Position numbers and translations under genes: made by a program
NCBI GenBank assembly: GCA_003439945.1
Contig: QVRM01001215.1
Span: forward strand, 626,501-690,500
Reading direction: 5' to 3'
Origin: Dermanyssus gallinae
Lineage: Eukaryota > Arthropoda > Arachnida > Mesostigmata > Dermanyssidae
Length of the DNA stretch: 64,000 nucleotides
Notes under the pieces: generated by a model
Databases searched by the model: none
What the model was told of the DNA's origin: nothing
Seen by the model: only the letters and a program-made list of their open reading frames with translations
Shown here: positions 44,190 through 59,379 of the stretch, piece by piece
Numbering within the stretch: the stretch's first letter is position 1
Layout: every line of letters starts with the position of its first letter

Positions 44190-45245
44190 ATATAAAGTAG
44201 AGAAAACGTGCTTTGCGTGACGAAGTATGATAGCTCCTTACATTGTGAAAAAAACGCCTATTGACTGTAATTTACGTCCGTAGTAATATCAGAGGTTCGG
44301 CAGAAGATGCTCCGCTTTCTGTGTGTTTATGACTATAGTGAAGATTGTACGGGATTGTGAAATCACTGGTCGGTCTTTCCCTCGCCCCTTCGTCAGAGCT
44401 AAGAAAAAGGCTCATGACCGTCTGGATTCTCTTCTATGGTTATCAATGCGGTAACTGGCCAATAGTTCTTCTGGCCAATAATCTTAAGTTGTTCGGCTTT
44501 AGAAGGTTACAGCTCTACAATACTGAGAATCAGTTGGTCGTGTGTGGGTCTGCACGTTGCTGTTGTTATTCTCTTAAAAACTCTCTTAAACCTTGACGAA
44601 TGTTTTGCATTTCTGGCAAACGAAATGAAATTGGTAGACAACAAGCCTACAACGGTACGTTAGGAATGGGACTATTCTACCCTGTAAACTAATACTTGGA
44701 TAAACAAGAAAAACTAATAATTGTATAAAAAAAAGAAGAAAGCTCGCAAGATGCTATAAGATAAACTAGGCATTTGGTCAGTGTTTCGACAGGCGTAGAG
44801 TAATGTTAATCTTCCTTTCGACTGCCCATCAGCGTTTGCTTGAGCAAACAAGCGGAAGCGATCAGATAATTGTTATTACTAGGCGGCAATTTACTAGGTG
44901 GAGAGAAGGAAAGCTTTGCAAGTACCATTGTGATGGTTTTCAAAATAAAGTTCAGAACTGGAAAAGCGTCCGCAAAGTTTTGCCCAAAAAATAAAATGTC
45001 TAGCGAAAACATCTGTCAAAGTGTCAAACAAAACTTCAAAACAATAAACCCGAAACCTAAACACATCAGCAACCCTTTACAGGTAATAAATTACAGTTAC
45101 ACGGCTACAACGTAAACACCATCCTCAAAATAACACCTAGTTCCACCTCGCTCCACGTTTTAGGAATGAGAACTTCAAAGTATATGCGATGACAGAAAGC
45201 CAGGGATAAGAATCGGTGGCGTTGCAAAAAACTTTGCAAAATGTT
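44190..45245. other. No gene recognised
   Basis: Short frames only; no family motif, splice-bounded exon or repeat recognised. Confidence 0.4.
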
Positions 45246-45249
45246 AGTG

Positions 45250-45323
45250 AGCAAGATGGCTTAGTGGCAAAGCCTTTGTCTTGCATTCGGGCGGACTGGG
45301 TTCGAGACCCAGACCGGCCACTC
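45250..45323 (+). repeat. tRNA-like sequence, probably a SINE head
   Basis: A D-arm (GGCT...AGCC) with A-box 'TGGCTTAGTGGC' and a perfect T-arm (CTGGG-TTCGAGA-CCCAG, B-box). The anticodon loop reads CTTGCAT (TGC, Ala-like), but the anticodon stem is mismatched and the acceptor ends do not pair. It could be a decayed tRNA gene; a tRNA-derived SINE head is likelier. Confidence 0.55.
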
Positions 45324-45329
45324 TTAAAT

Positions 45330-46040
45330 TGGTTTGCATGGTTTCCAATTTAGACAAAGTAAATGCCGGAGTGGATTAAAATTAGCCATGGCATGAAAAA
45401 ACCGTACACAGTCAATTGCCTTTACGGAAAATCTATTAAAAAAAATCGCCAAAAACAATTTGCGGAAACGTACATAGGCAATAAAGCGTGCAACCAAAAT
45501 AGTCTTCGATAGGCAAAAAAGCTGCAAATTAGCTGCGCCAAGTGATGAGAAGTGATGGACAACCGCGAGGGAACGGCGGCAAGCATGCCTCTTTCCCACA
45601 ACGGTCACCAACTCCAAAGGAGTTGACCTTCAAACGACCCACACAGCGCCAAGCAGATAACAGTCGGTCATATATCCAATTCGCATAGTAAAAAATACAT
45701 GGTATAACTATTTTAAAAAGAGACTGAACTAAAATGTGCTCTCCAGAACTTAGGAATCTCCACGTGCACAAGTTGATAAAATATGTGGTAAACATTTTTT
45801 TGGGCAAAACCTAAATTAGATCTTTACAAGCAACACGTGACAGGTTTGTTGTTCTACTACTGTTCTGACGCGTGATACGAATATATAATAGTCTCGAATT
45901 AACGTGAACATCAAAATGAAAGAGTTAATGACATTTTGAACAGCTAGTAAATGATTTGATGATAAGTTTAGTTCATGCATTTCTATTCTACCAAACAAGC
46001 TACGTAGTGTCTCGCTTTTTCGTTAACGTGAATACTTTGC
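45330..46040. other. No gene recognised
   Basis: It may include the body of the SINE that starts at 45250. No further structure recognised. Confidence 0.4.
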
Positions 46041-46047
46041 CTTAACT

Positions 46048-46399
46048 TTACGAATAGAACATATTCTTTACGAACCTCACTACGGCTACGCCCGTATGAA
46101 CTTCTTGCTCCCACCGCTGGTAGTTGTGTAGAATGATGATGCTGTATGTCTGGTTAAAAAAGCAGCCCGCCATTCGAGTGAACGTCAACGACACCTTCGG
46201 TCCCATAGTTTCTTGCAAATAGAATCGCAGGTCCGACAAAAAGGAAAACCTCGGTATTCCCGAGCTACAGAAGTGACGGTTGAGTGCCGCCCACTTTTCG
46301 AGTGCGATGCAGTAGCGTTTGCAGATGTTCGGCGTAGCTCTCGCGCGGCGAATGAGCGTCTCGAGGAAAGCGATTGTCTCATCGTCACTAAGGTTTGAC
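46048..46399 (-). CDS. Candidate coding exon, unknown protein
   Basis: On the minus strand an acceptor-like 'TGAATGCAG' (46400-46408) is followed by one split-codon base and 116 open codons to TAA 46048-46050. The peptide has the mixed composition of a folded protein: 'SNLSDDETIAFLETLIRRA', 'CIALEKWAALNRHF', 'FLQETMGPKVSLTF'-like core, 'NYQRWEQEVHTGVAVVRFV'. It has no initiator Met and so would be a 3' or terminal exon. Its acceptor phase (2) equals that of the repetitive-protein exons, but I cannot show they are joined. I do not recognise the family; it could be a transposon scrap. Confidence 0.35.
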
Positions 46400-46469
46400 C
46401 TGCATTCAGTTCAAACGCAATGTTATTCGTCATAGGAGGCAACCTCATTGTAGAGGTAGACACCGGGTC

Positions 46470-48510
46470 TTTAGAAACTCGGTGTAATTCTTTTAGAGGG
46501 AAGGGTTGTCGAGGTCGTTGAAAAAAGTATTTTCCCGATAGGGGGCGGAAATGTCCTCTTTAGCAGTGAAAGCAAAATTAATACAATGATTTGTCATGTT
46601 GGTGTAATAGCTGACCCGAAAACTACGCGCAAAAATAATCTGCGATTGCGCAAGAATGGCTTGTGTGACGACTAACTAAATATGTCGACGTGTGGTGCAA
46701 CCAAAAAATATTAGGACGCGTTAAAATTCGTTTGTTAGGTTCTGTTCTCACCGAGTCTGTCATGTTTATCTAATCATTTTACTCCTGCAAGGACGGGCGC
46801 ACACATGAGTTCCGGCGACCGTTTGGATGAACCTTTTATCAAAAATAATCACAACCGGTTGATCTCGTGCGCACTGTGAACAGCATCTCGCATCTTTAAA
46901 TCCGTTCAGGTAATACCTGACGGATACCTTCTTATGTCAGTCCTCAGAAGGACGTTGGCATAATGACAATATAGTTTCGTCTAACACTGTGTTCGCAAAG
47001 CCTTAAGGATTCCAGCGCAAACATACATTTATCCCAGACGAGTGTCCTCCTGATTTTTTTAAGAGCTCGCACACGTTCTTGCCGTTCCGTTATTAATGAT
47101 ACGCACCTGGCCGTTCGAAGCAAGCTATATGCTAACGTCTTCAAAACAATTAATTGTACGTACTTTTTAAAATGCATCTTAGAGTTGTACTAAAGACGAT
47201 AGTCCTGTGATTTAAAGGTATGTCGCCTGCCTAGTCATGAAATAGATTATGGCTGAGACACTGCGAGGATCAAAATCAACGCAAGCTTAAAAAACTTAAA
47301 GTCTACTAGTACCAAGCATTCCAAGTAACGCATGACTGGACACTAAATATAACTAATTGTACCATTTTTTACTTTACAAATGTTTGTTTCTCTCTCTCGA
47401 GCTTTAAACGGAATAGGTTATGACTTAAATGTTGAAAATATGACACCTGCCTGCTTTAGGGATTGAACCGCGAAATAAAAGTTATAAAATATAACATCCG
47501 CTTCATGAATTGAACTGCAAACAACACGTTCGTGCTAGACCTACCTGCGTAATTGATACTTCAGGGTTAAAGTAGAACCTTCTGATGAGACTGCCTCATC
47601 TGTGCTTTCTAGGATTCCTTAGGATTCTGTTTGAGTCCGTTGCTCTACAAAATATTTGATTAAGATGAATATCACTTTCTTGCAGTCTCTACTGATAATA
47701 TATAAGATGTATGCCGATGGATTAAAACACTATAGGAAAGTCTGCAGGTGCCTAAAGGGCGCTCCAGATTGTTTAGATTTAACATAATACTGGTCTGACA
47801 AATACAGTCTTGGAGACAGGCAAATCCACCCTCCGCCTTTCTAATTTTATACTGCGAAGTTGAATAACATAGTAACGTGTAATTCTATTTGCCTCTCTAT
47901 ATACACTGTAGTGCTAAAAAATATACACTTTCGGAGGTGTACGCGCCTTCCATGAAAGAGATGTGACACTATTGGAATCGGTGCAAGGACGCTTTGTAAA
48001 ACGCGCTGCGAAAAAAACAAACAATATTATGTAGGATACAATTGTATTGTCTTCAGCCGCTGTTTTGCACAGCACTAGCGAGCCGTACTAATAATTAATA
48101 TATTTTATTAGCTTTTACACCAAGTACTCTAAAATCATAATTCTAAGACCACTCACGGTTCAAAGCCAACAAATTCGGGCAAACGCATTTCATGACGATA
48201 ATTTTGGTACCAGACATATGGCAATGCGAGTTGTGGTTGCGGAGTAATTAAGATTTTTCAGCGGGCATGTCGAGATTAAGTGCACGCATAAATGACTGTA
48301 AGGCGACGTTCACTACCACATATTCCATTGGAAAAAATATTTGCTTCAACGAGCTCTACAATTCCATATATCGCTCTTCACATATTTCTTATACAGCCTG
48401 TATATGCGACAGCCTCTGACGTAATAATTCCGATGCTCTCGAGTCTCCCGTCGAACTCTTAGGGCTTCTACCCACGCGCTGATTTACTTTGAGGGAAAGA
48501 GGTCTCGTCC
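46470..48510. other. No gene recognised
   Basis: AT-rich DNA with no frame above 77 codons and no motif I can name. Confidence 0.45.
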
Positions 48511-48514
48511 TCTT

Positions 48515-49500
48515 TCACTCAAGCTGACTTGTCTCAAAAGTCAACAGATAAACTTGGTGGGGATAACCAACGCCAGAGTATTTTTTGCATTTGTTAGCTT
48601 CTGCTAACCTCGAAACATAGTTTGCTCGGTCCGCCCCTGCACCGACCATCGAGAGGGCTAATGAGTCGGTTACCGTTGCGTCCCAAACAAGCATGCGGCC
48701 ACGCTCAAAGGGGGTCAAGTTCGATTGTTAGGTTTTTCTGTCGTCCCTGGATAGACTCGGAGGTTCCAGTACATATGGAAGGCCAGCAGACCTCAATGCT
48801 CTACTAAAAGTGCCATTTAAAGCCGAGTGGCGTGCTCGTCGACCTGCACTCAAGGCACATATGACAAGCCATGATGGGTCAACAATATCACCACAACGAC
48901 ACATCAGTGGAACACGACTAGGTTAACACCAAGCCGCAGTCCCACTTCGCGAACAGGTTAGGACATATACCCAAGCTTCAGCCCCTTGGCTGCTAACGGC
49001 TCGAAGCCTGGCGTTATCAGCAACAGTGAAGGCGTTACCAATCAGACTTGCTATTGGTTTGTCTTCCAAGGGCGCTGTCCAACAGCGTTGGTCAGCCCGA
49101 TCATCGGGAAAAGAGTCGACGCATGATCAACGACAACAATTTGTCGATCAGCCTATCGAGTTCAACGTTTTAACCTTGCCACCCATTGTTATCTAATAAT
49201 GCTCTAACCCTGTCGGCACCCTGGATCAATGACGACAAAATTGCGGGTCCTGCCATCATGACCGCGTTCGGCTTACCTAGGCCGCCTAGAAAGAGCGGCA
49301 GCATTACCTGATTGTTTGCCCTAGCCGTCAGCTTAAATTTTATCTCCTTTCAAGTGTCTAAGCTAAGATCATTAAATAGCTGTTAAAGTTCGGGTGAGGA
49401 GGACAGGCTGCAACTTCTAACACGGTATGTTAACCCCGTGGCTGAAAAGCAAGATCTAAGGAGAAACATGCTGCAGTGGGCCCCTAATTAAGATAGCCTG
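48515..49500 (-). pseudogene. Second relic of the exon-D retrotransposon family
   Basis: On the minus strand 'LTPFERGRMLVWDATVTDS' (~48700) matches 'LVPWNEGRCLVYDVTV' of the 16367-18121 ORF. 'ADRANYVSRLAEANKCKKY' and 'YLLTFETS' follow as there. Upstream pieces up to about 49000 show the Cys/His zinc region in shifting frames. Strongly decayed; the upper limit is uncertain. Confidence 0.6.
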
Positions 49501-49819
49501 CCTGTAGCAAATAGTCTAGTTTGTGTTTGCGGCCAGCTAGTGCTTTTGCATTCTCGTCCGGCAACAAGGCCATACACCTAGCAGCTCCAGGACAACCTTG
49601 TCAGCAACGCGACGCCATGAAGTATGTCAAGAAGGTTCGATAAATCTAATGGCTTATATCCGTTGTGTGGTGTATCATATACTTCGCATTTGCCGGGTTC
49701 GGGGCCAGGCCGCCAATCTTACCAAAGTCAGTGACCTTTTAAATATCCGTTCAGTACTGTTAGGAGGTCTGTGCCCGAAACGCCGTCATCCAGGTACCAG
49801 ACATAAGGGGTCACAACCC

Positions 49820-50020
49820 TTTTAACTATTATATCACAGAAGCCCTCGTGCAGAGAAACACAGCGTAGCTCTCAACGTTGATTATAGCCGGTATTTGAAA
49901 AAACTCTTGACAGTTCCACATAATTTTGGCCTAAGTCTCGGTGAAGATCATCACATCATACTTTAAAGCGCTGGATGTGGCGAATAACGAGTCGTAGGGC
50001 AATGGGCTAGCGTTATTTTT
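49820..50020 (-). pseudogene. Possible LINE endonuclease scrap
   Basis: On the minus strand 'SSALKYDVMIFTET' followed by 'ESYAVFLCTRASV' resembles the 'YDVIxLTETW...YxVFRxDR' block of CR1/L2-type endonucleases. One stop replaces the expected Trp. Confidence 0.4.
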
Positions 50021-50024
50021 ATCT

Positions 50025-51300
50025 GAGTTAAATCATCATAAGCGCTCGGATACATCACCTGCGACCATGTTCTCTACAATATAGGAGATCATCTTACTGA
50101 TCACGTTTTAGATAAAGTCAGCGCTAGCATAGACGCCAAGGCTGCCGTATTAGTCGATGCTGCTAGCATTTTCCTTTCTTCTTAATTCATCTTGAATCGC
50201 GTTTTTTTATATCTGTTCTATACGGCCAATGACCAGCTGATCTTCGAAAAATTGTCGGATGCTTCAAGGTTGGACACAAGTCTGCAGATCGAATTCCAGC
50301 GGGGCATCTTACTGTTTCCCTACTGTGATTTGCGACGCAATCTTAAGTTGCTCCATGCGTATAGGCTTTAGTCTTTGCAGATCTGCCCACCGCTTAGCCT
50401 CATGCTTGCCGTGGCACTAGTAACAGTGGCGTTGCAACCTTACCTCAGGTGCTCTATAAAGCCGCATCTCCGATGCTTGTGCTTTAGAGTCTTACAACTA
50501 GCGGGAATGTTCCTAACTATAACACTTGTAGCACCAGCCGGAAAACTGCTGCCGGAGAATCTCAAGACACCATGCTTAGTAGCTGACAGAGAGTAGTTTA
50601 TAGGTTCTTTTCCGTAAGTCGCTTTTGTAACGCTGGAAGATGGCCAATACGATACGGATACGTATAGCCGATACGTTTGCCTATTCCAACATCGAGGGAA
50701 ATTAACCCCGGTGCTTCGCCCTTCGTCTTGAAAAGTTGCGTTCAGCCAATATTCATAAAGACCATTTGACATGCGCTGGCCCAAACAGCGGGAGTAAGAT
50801 CGCTCTGTCGTTCGTCAATGGCTCTCTGGCGGACAAAAGCCACTAGCATGCACTCTAAAAGCACAACCACCTTATGAGCAGGAGTTTGCCTAAACAGGGC
50901 CACCGTTGTATCTTTACATCCGAATGCTCTATCTATACCGATACGAGCTTCGTCAACTGCTTTGCTAGTACCCTCCATGCTTGCTGGGATATTTTTGGCC
51001 TGCGATACATGCATACCTTTGCTGCGAGCGACTTTTACGGGAATGCGGCGCGTTTTCCATTACCCGTCCCTGGCAAGCCGGAGCGTCCCCGCAACACTGG
51101 CTGCTCCAGCGATGTCGTTCATACGTCGCTGCCCCCCCCCCCAACTGTATGCAGTGATGCAGGCGGGTCTCCTTCACTTGCGACTTCGTTGCGCCAACAC
51201 CGTGGCGCCAAAGACGTTTGCTGATTGTGGGTAATGGTTGTGTGAGGTAAATGATGATAGTGATTAGGATGTACTAATCTTAATTACGCTGATAGTAACA
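50025..51300. other. No gene recognised
   Basis: Frames of 90-115 codons on both strands, none with a recognisable domain. A C-run (51131-51140) and a T-run (51303-51315) are present. Confidence 0.4.
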
Positions 51301-51333
51301 GCTTTTTTTTTTTTTGTATCACACATGCACATG

Positions 51334-51363
51334 CATCATGTATGACCAAGGTCATACATGATG
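51334..51363. repeat. Perfect inverted repeat, 14-bp arms
   Basis: Arms 51334-51347 and 51350-51363 with a 2-bp spacer. It could form a short hairpin; no flanking element is seen. Confidence 0.9.
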
Positions 51364-51638
51364 ATGGTGCTAGGAATGACTTCAATGAGGACGGCGATGG
51401 TACTGAAGTAGAGCTGAAGGTAATATGCTGAAGCTGTGAATGATGCTACTGCTGATGACACCTACAAGGGCGGCGATTATGATGATGACAGCTGCTACGT
51501 CCGTCAGGCTCCCGATTTGAAGACCCCAGACAGCGGCAAGCAGGATAGGCCTACCACAACGATAACGACTACTTCTACTACAGGAGCTATTTCCAATAAC
51601 TAGTTCTTCTAGGTTTTTGTTTGGCCACCTGATGATAA

Positions 51639-51640
<2 letters not shown>

Positions 51641-51683
<43 letters not shown>
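51641..51683. repeat. (TA)n microsatellite
   Basis: Pure TA run of about 40 bp. Confidence 0.95.
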
Positions 51684-51687
<4 letters not shown>

Positions 51688-51689
51688 CT

Positions 51690-54564
<2,875 letters not shown>

Positions 54565-55555
54565 GTTTACACTATAGGTAAATATTGACAGCTGCTATCT
54601 CGCTATTAAAGCGACTTGACCAAGTGCAGCCTTTTTTTTATTATCAACTAATCTAGATTAAGACCAATAGACCGCTCTTCTGAAGCTTCATCTAAATTAA
54701 TCTCCACATTCTCAAAGCTTATTCTTAGATACTAAAATCTACACGCTCCTAGAACCTATTGCCCAAGCTCTTTATTTGGTTATTATACACGCTAGGTTGA
54801 GCCCCATTCGATATGCTTAGGGATCCTAGTTGATTCGGCCAGATGCTTAAAATTTTCTGTTGCTGGCTCTATGTTCTTGTTCGGATGTCTGCGACCAGAT
54901 ACTAGGCAATGCCATTAATAATGTGTTGTATATGTGCTAAGCAGAGACGAGAGTATCTGATGGTACTTTGTTCTTAGTAATTACCGCTATATATTGCGCT
55001 AGAACGGAAGTCGTGTAATACCTCGTAATCAACAACGATATAAAACCAAATTCAGTCAATTGCAGCTTATGAGTTCTAGGAAAAGAGCAACCACCCACTT
55101 AACTAAAATTGTGGTTAGCCCAGAGCTTAGAAAGAGGACTGCTACAGCTAAAATGTAGGCTTAAATAGTTACAATTCAAACGTGCGTCGCTATAGAAGCT
55201 TAACTCGTGAAAGCTGACGGCGCGTCACTAAAATCAACAAGGTACAACAATTGCGCAAAAAAATTAAAATTAGCTTAGCCTAATTAACGCCTACCGATTC
55301 GTCAGGCTTAGAATAACGTTCAGATATTGCGATAGGTATAACAGCTGTTCAGTCATCAAACCAAGAGCGCTGTCGAGCAAGAGCACGGTTAGTCGCGGCC
55401 TGGCTCATGACAGAGCGCGACCGATCGCCTGGATATGTGCAGTTCATACTCTCACCTGGGGCCTCAAATGCAAGAGAATGACAAAGACAGAAACTGGACA
55501 ACGAGAACCTCCGCGCATACATATGCACCCACGGGGACGTGGCGGTCCGGCTTTT
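54565..55555. other. No gene recognised
   Basis: No frame or repeat that I can support. Confidence 0.45.
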
Positions 55556-55559
55556 CGCA

Positions 55560-57590
55560 AGTGACTGAACACATCAAGAGCTGCTAACGCAGAGGTCTTT
55601 ACACAGCTGCTTCTTCGGAATTACGATTCCGGATACGGATTTAGAAGAACAATAGACCTAGCGCCAGTGTACATGCTTACGTCGGTGGACGCGGCACTCC
55701 GTACGAAACTTGACCAGCGGGAGCAACTGCATATCAATAATATGCGCGAGTTTCACTAGCTGGAAGTTATGCCTGCGGGAGGCTGTGGTAGACTATTTGA
55801 TGGATCCGATCTGCTCACATAAACATATACCGCCGGCGCAAGGTGTGAAAAAAGCGAGTTCTGTGTGAGCCTCTCGACTATGAGCTCTCGAGCTGTGGTG
55901 CATAAGGTTTATGCCAACCATCATCAATGGCGACTTTAATGCCTGCATTGATGGTGGGGCTCACAACGATAAATGAGATGTGCTCGGGAGGAAATCCACT
56001 GCTTTAAAAGGGCAGAACGGAAGCCCTCAGCTTATGTTTTGCAATCTTGTAGGGAGAGAGTGGAAACTTGTGCTCAGAGACAAACAGGCAATGAGTCACC
56101 TAACATGTTTTCTATATAAGTGCGGGACAGTGCATCTAGCCTCAATAGTTAAGCGCCCGCTGACATTGCAACAGGATATTACAAATCTATGGAGGTGGAA
56201 GAAGTATGTCAGACCCTGCGCTCTCTGCCGAGCCGAAAAAGCCCCGAACCAGAACAAGTGTACTACGAGCATTGGGTGCAGTCTGAGCCGCTCTTGGCAA
56301 ACTATCCTTATTTAACGGAATCATGAAAAGGGAATAAATGCCAAAAGCCTGGCTGTCTCGGCTACTTAAGGGCAAGCGTGGCGATAACAAACAAGACCCA
56401 AATGTATACCGCGCTATAGCGTCTGACAGAAGGCCCGACCAGACTCTTCCGCCGGAGCAATTCGGCTTCCGGAGAGGTCGGCAGACGTGTAATGCGATCC
56501 CTTTGCTTCAGTTAAAGATAGAATGAGCTTTGACAAAACCCGGAAGCCCTTTTTACACAGGGTTTACAGAATGTATCAAATCTTCTGACAGAGCACCGGA
56601 GATTTTCTAGTTCAGTAACTCCGACACGCAGGGGTCCAGTGGCTGTTTTCTGAGCGTAATCTCGAGCTTGTTTGATGACGATATCTTACTGGTACAGAGT
56701 GCGTAGGAGGTGTTGCGTGTAATGCAATATTTGGAAAACCCGCAAGTGGACGAACTAAGCTGCGATTCTGTTACTCTTCTACTTGCCGATTTGACCAGCT
56801 CGACAAAAGTACCGAAGGGCCATAGTTATGATATATGGAGATGACAAAGTGGTCGTTCATTACGACTCGGTGCCATCAGGCGCGTCACTTCTCTGGCAGA
56901 GGTGTTCCTTATCTTAAATTGGCTGGAAATAAACGTCATAGACCCTAAGGCTATGAAATTCAGAATGGAGGGTTTGCTTGGCTGCCGAATACGCTGCGAC
57001 GATTAACCCTTGGAATTTATCGATTAATTCCTGTATCTGGTGTTTTGGCTCCATTGCACTGAGAAGAACTTTACTGTGTATCTCGTCAAGACAGTCCACT
57101 TAGCTCCAGTGCCTCTTTCATCTCAAGATTATTCTAAGGGCATAGTCTTGACAGGGTACGGGAATACCTCAATCGGGCAAACTTAAGCTTGCATAAAGCG
57201 AATACTTAGCTTGCCAATGCAGGAAGAAGCCGCCCTGTGTGCCCAATGCCCGCCCTGCACCGGTTGTTGAGGTAATTAATTTGAAGTTGAAGACACCGCG
57301 TATAGTACTATTTTGAAAGCCTTGTCTCGGAGTAAGAAAATAAAGTTGGACAAGTTTGACGGGACGTTAGAGACCCGGATATACTCAGTGCCTCGCAACT
57401 CTGATCTGGCATTAAACAACTGCCATATGCCAAGCGTGTTCGAAGCATCACGACTCTGCATGCCTGGCCCTTTCGAAAAGATCGCTGCACTGCCCCTCTC
57501 AAACGACATGCCAAAAGCAGCTGACAATAGTATAAGTATCAATGCTACGTGCATACTTATTATAAATGAAAAATAAATTGACGATGAAGT
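55560..57590 (+). pseudogene. Decayed LINE, probably family B
   Basis: A plus-strand series in element order. 'IINGDFNACIDGG' (~55920) is an AP-type endonuclease block. 'PPEQFGFRRGRQTCNAIPLL' (~56450) is RT block 1. 'MIYGDDKVVVHYD' (~56830) stands for YADD with Ala replaced by Gly. 'LNWLEINVIDPKAMKFRMEG' (~56915) aligns with 'GLSINWQKTVAVKFRRGG' of 27273-28469. The last 250 bp (57340-57590) align in reverse complement with the 3' end at 18890-19205. Frames are broken throughout. Confidence 0.6.
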
Positions 57591-57713
57591 AATCAAAATA
57601 AGTTATAGCTCATGAGGGCATGTGGTTCTCAGTTTCCTTCACAACACATGACAATGTGGGGTCGAGGATGACGCATATAATATATACACCCTAACAATGA
57701 AGCAATTGTTGGG

Positions 57714-57716
<3 letters not shown>

Positions 57717-57760
<44 letters not shown>
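57717..57760. repeat. (TA)n microsatellite
   Basis: TA run of about 44 bp. Confidence 0.95.
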
Positions 57761-57763
<3 letters not shown>

Positions 57764-58149
57764 GGGCAGCCAACATTCTATTTTGTCCCTTGCACAATTA
57801 ACTAATTAGCCACCTCGATTAGTAGTAGGATATAAAAATAGCCACCGTAATGCCAAGCGTGCACAGTGACAACGTACTTAATGTCAGCAACAACACCGGG
57901 TAGCAGTGAACAGTACAGAACGCTATTTATTACCGCTCCAGCTGTTGCTGTCATTGTTGCTGTATATGCATCGAATCCATGTGGCAGTGCAGCCGGTCTG
58001 ATGCAGAGTGGAGTATGCAGATGGATGTCGTCGCCCTTAACTGCCGCACGGTTAGCCCTCTCTCTGGCTCTGGTCGTGTGACACCAGCGGTGCTGCCCGG
58101 GGTTCGGGGGAGATCGCCTCAAAAAGATCGCCGCCATATCCGCCTCCGT

Positions 58150-58232
58150 CATCATGATGATACCCATCATCATCGCCATCATCATCACCATCGCCATCAT
58201 CATCACCATCACCATCATCATCACCATCACCT
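58150..58232. repeat. (CAT/CAC)n imperfect microsatellite
   Basis: An imperfect trinucleotide array (cat, cac, gcc) of about 80 bp. It creates His-rich and Asp/Gly-rich frames on the two strands that should not be read as genes. Confidence 0.9.
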
Positions 58233-58239
58233 TGGCCCG

Positions 58240-58790
58240 TAGTTACCGAAGCTGTCAGTCGCAGCAAAACAGCTCTGATCGGCGTAGTATGCCCTTCGAG
58301 GTATGTGAAGGTCTGTTTGTGGAGCGGCCAGCGTGGGGCAGACGAGGCACATATGCGCTCCCCAATAGACGTACCTTTACGCCAAGCAACGAACACAAGT
58401 TAGTGGTTGGTTGGTTGGTTGGTCACTCTGTGGCTCACCTCCTCACAGACTCGCACACCGTATCGGGGCAACGCTATTGCTAGTGCTGCTGCTGCTGCTG
58501 ACGACACCAGGGCTGTTTTGTCACACCTTGCCGCCGTCAGACATGCCGGCAGCGTAAATCGGGCCCCTCCCTTTGGCCTCCGGCCTCCCTTCGACAGAAC
58601 CGCCGGCCGGTTCCAGAAAGCAGGCCGTCGACGAACGACAAGCGCGTTTCGGCAACCGCGGCCGAGTAATTTTCGGCGCGCCCCAATTTAAAGTGTACCC
58701 TGCCTACACAAAAGTGGTCAAGTTTGCCGCATGACCTTGTACCCAACATACACCTGCCGCCCCCCGTTTACCGTCTAGCCTAACGCGCGC
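58240..58790. other. CG-rich patch, possible CpG island
   Basis: Between a CAT repeat and long TA arrays lies ~550 bp with far more C, G and CpG than its surroundings, densest at about 58540-58690 ('gccggcagcg', 'ccgccggccgg', 'cggcgcgcc'). It includes a GGTT tetranucleotide run (58405-58422). Frames are open on both strands but no domain is recognised. It could be a promoter-associated CpG-rich region or a GC-rich exon. Confidence 0.35.
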
Positions 58791-58807
58791 TTCTAACAAC
58801 GAGTGAT

Positions 58808-58822
58808 TATCTATATATATAG

Positions 58823-58853
<31 letters not shown>

Positions 58854-58891
58854 ATATATATGTATATAGATATATATACATATATATACAA

Positions 58892-58924
<33 letters not shown>

Positions 58925-58928
58925 CATA

Positions 58929-58972
<44 letters not shown>

Positions 58973-59064
58973 ATATATATTATATATATATTATATTTAT
59001 AGGTTATATATGTATATAAATATATACATGTACATATGCATATATATATATATATATATATATA
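58808..59064. repeat. Long interrupted (TA)n array
   Basis: TA repeat with interspersed CA, GA and CATG words. It continues after a 66-bp R2-like tail as 59131-59279. Confidence 0.95.
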
Positions 59065-59281
<217 letters not shown>

Positions 59282-59318
59282 ATCATATACCGTCATATAG
59301 TCAGGCACTTACTTGATT

Positions 59319-59372
59319 GCTTGGTGGACGATCGCTGATGGAGGTGGGAAGTACGTTTCGCCTCTGCTGGTG
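59319..59372 (-). CDS. Weak candidate exon
   Basis: A 54-bp minus-strand segment with a strong donor (AA|GTAAGT, next to 59318) and an acceptor-like CACCAG; phase 2-2. It encodes '[17 protein letters not shown]', unlike the Lys/Ser-rich modules. Listed because phase, strand and donor fit the exon series; it could be chance. Confidence 0.2.
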
Positions 59373-59379
59373 CGATTTA

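Noticed and set aside
57802..58396. Met/His-rich and Asp/Gly-rich frames
   Set aside because: The distinctive residues come from the CAT/CAC microsatellite on each strand; no domain is present outside it.
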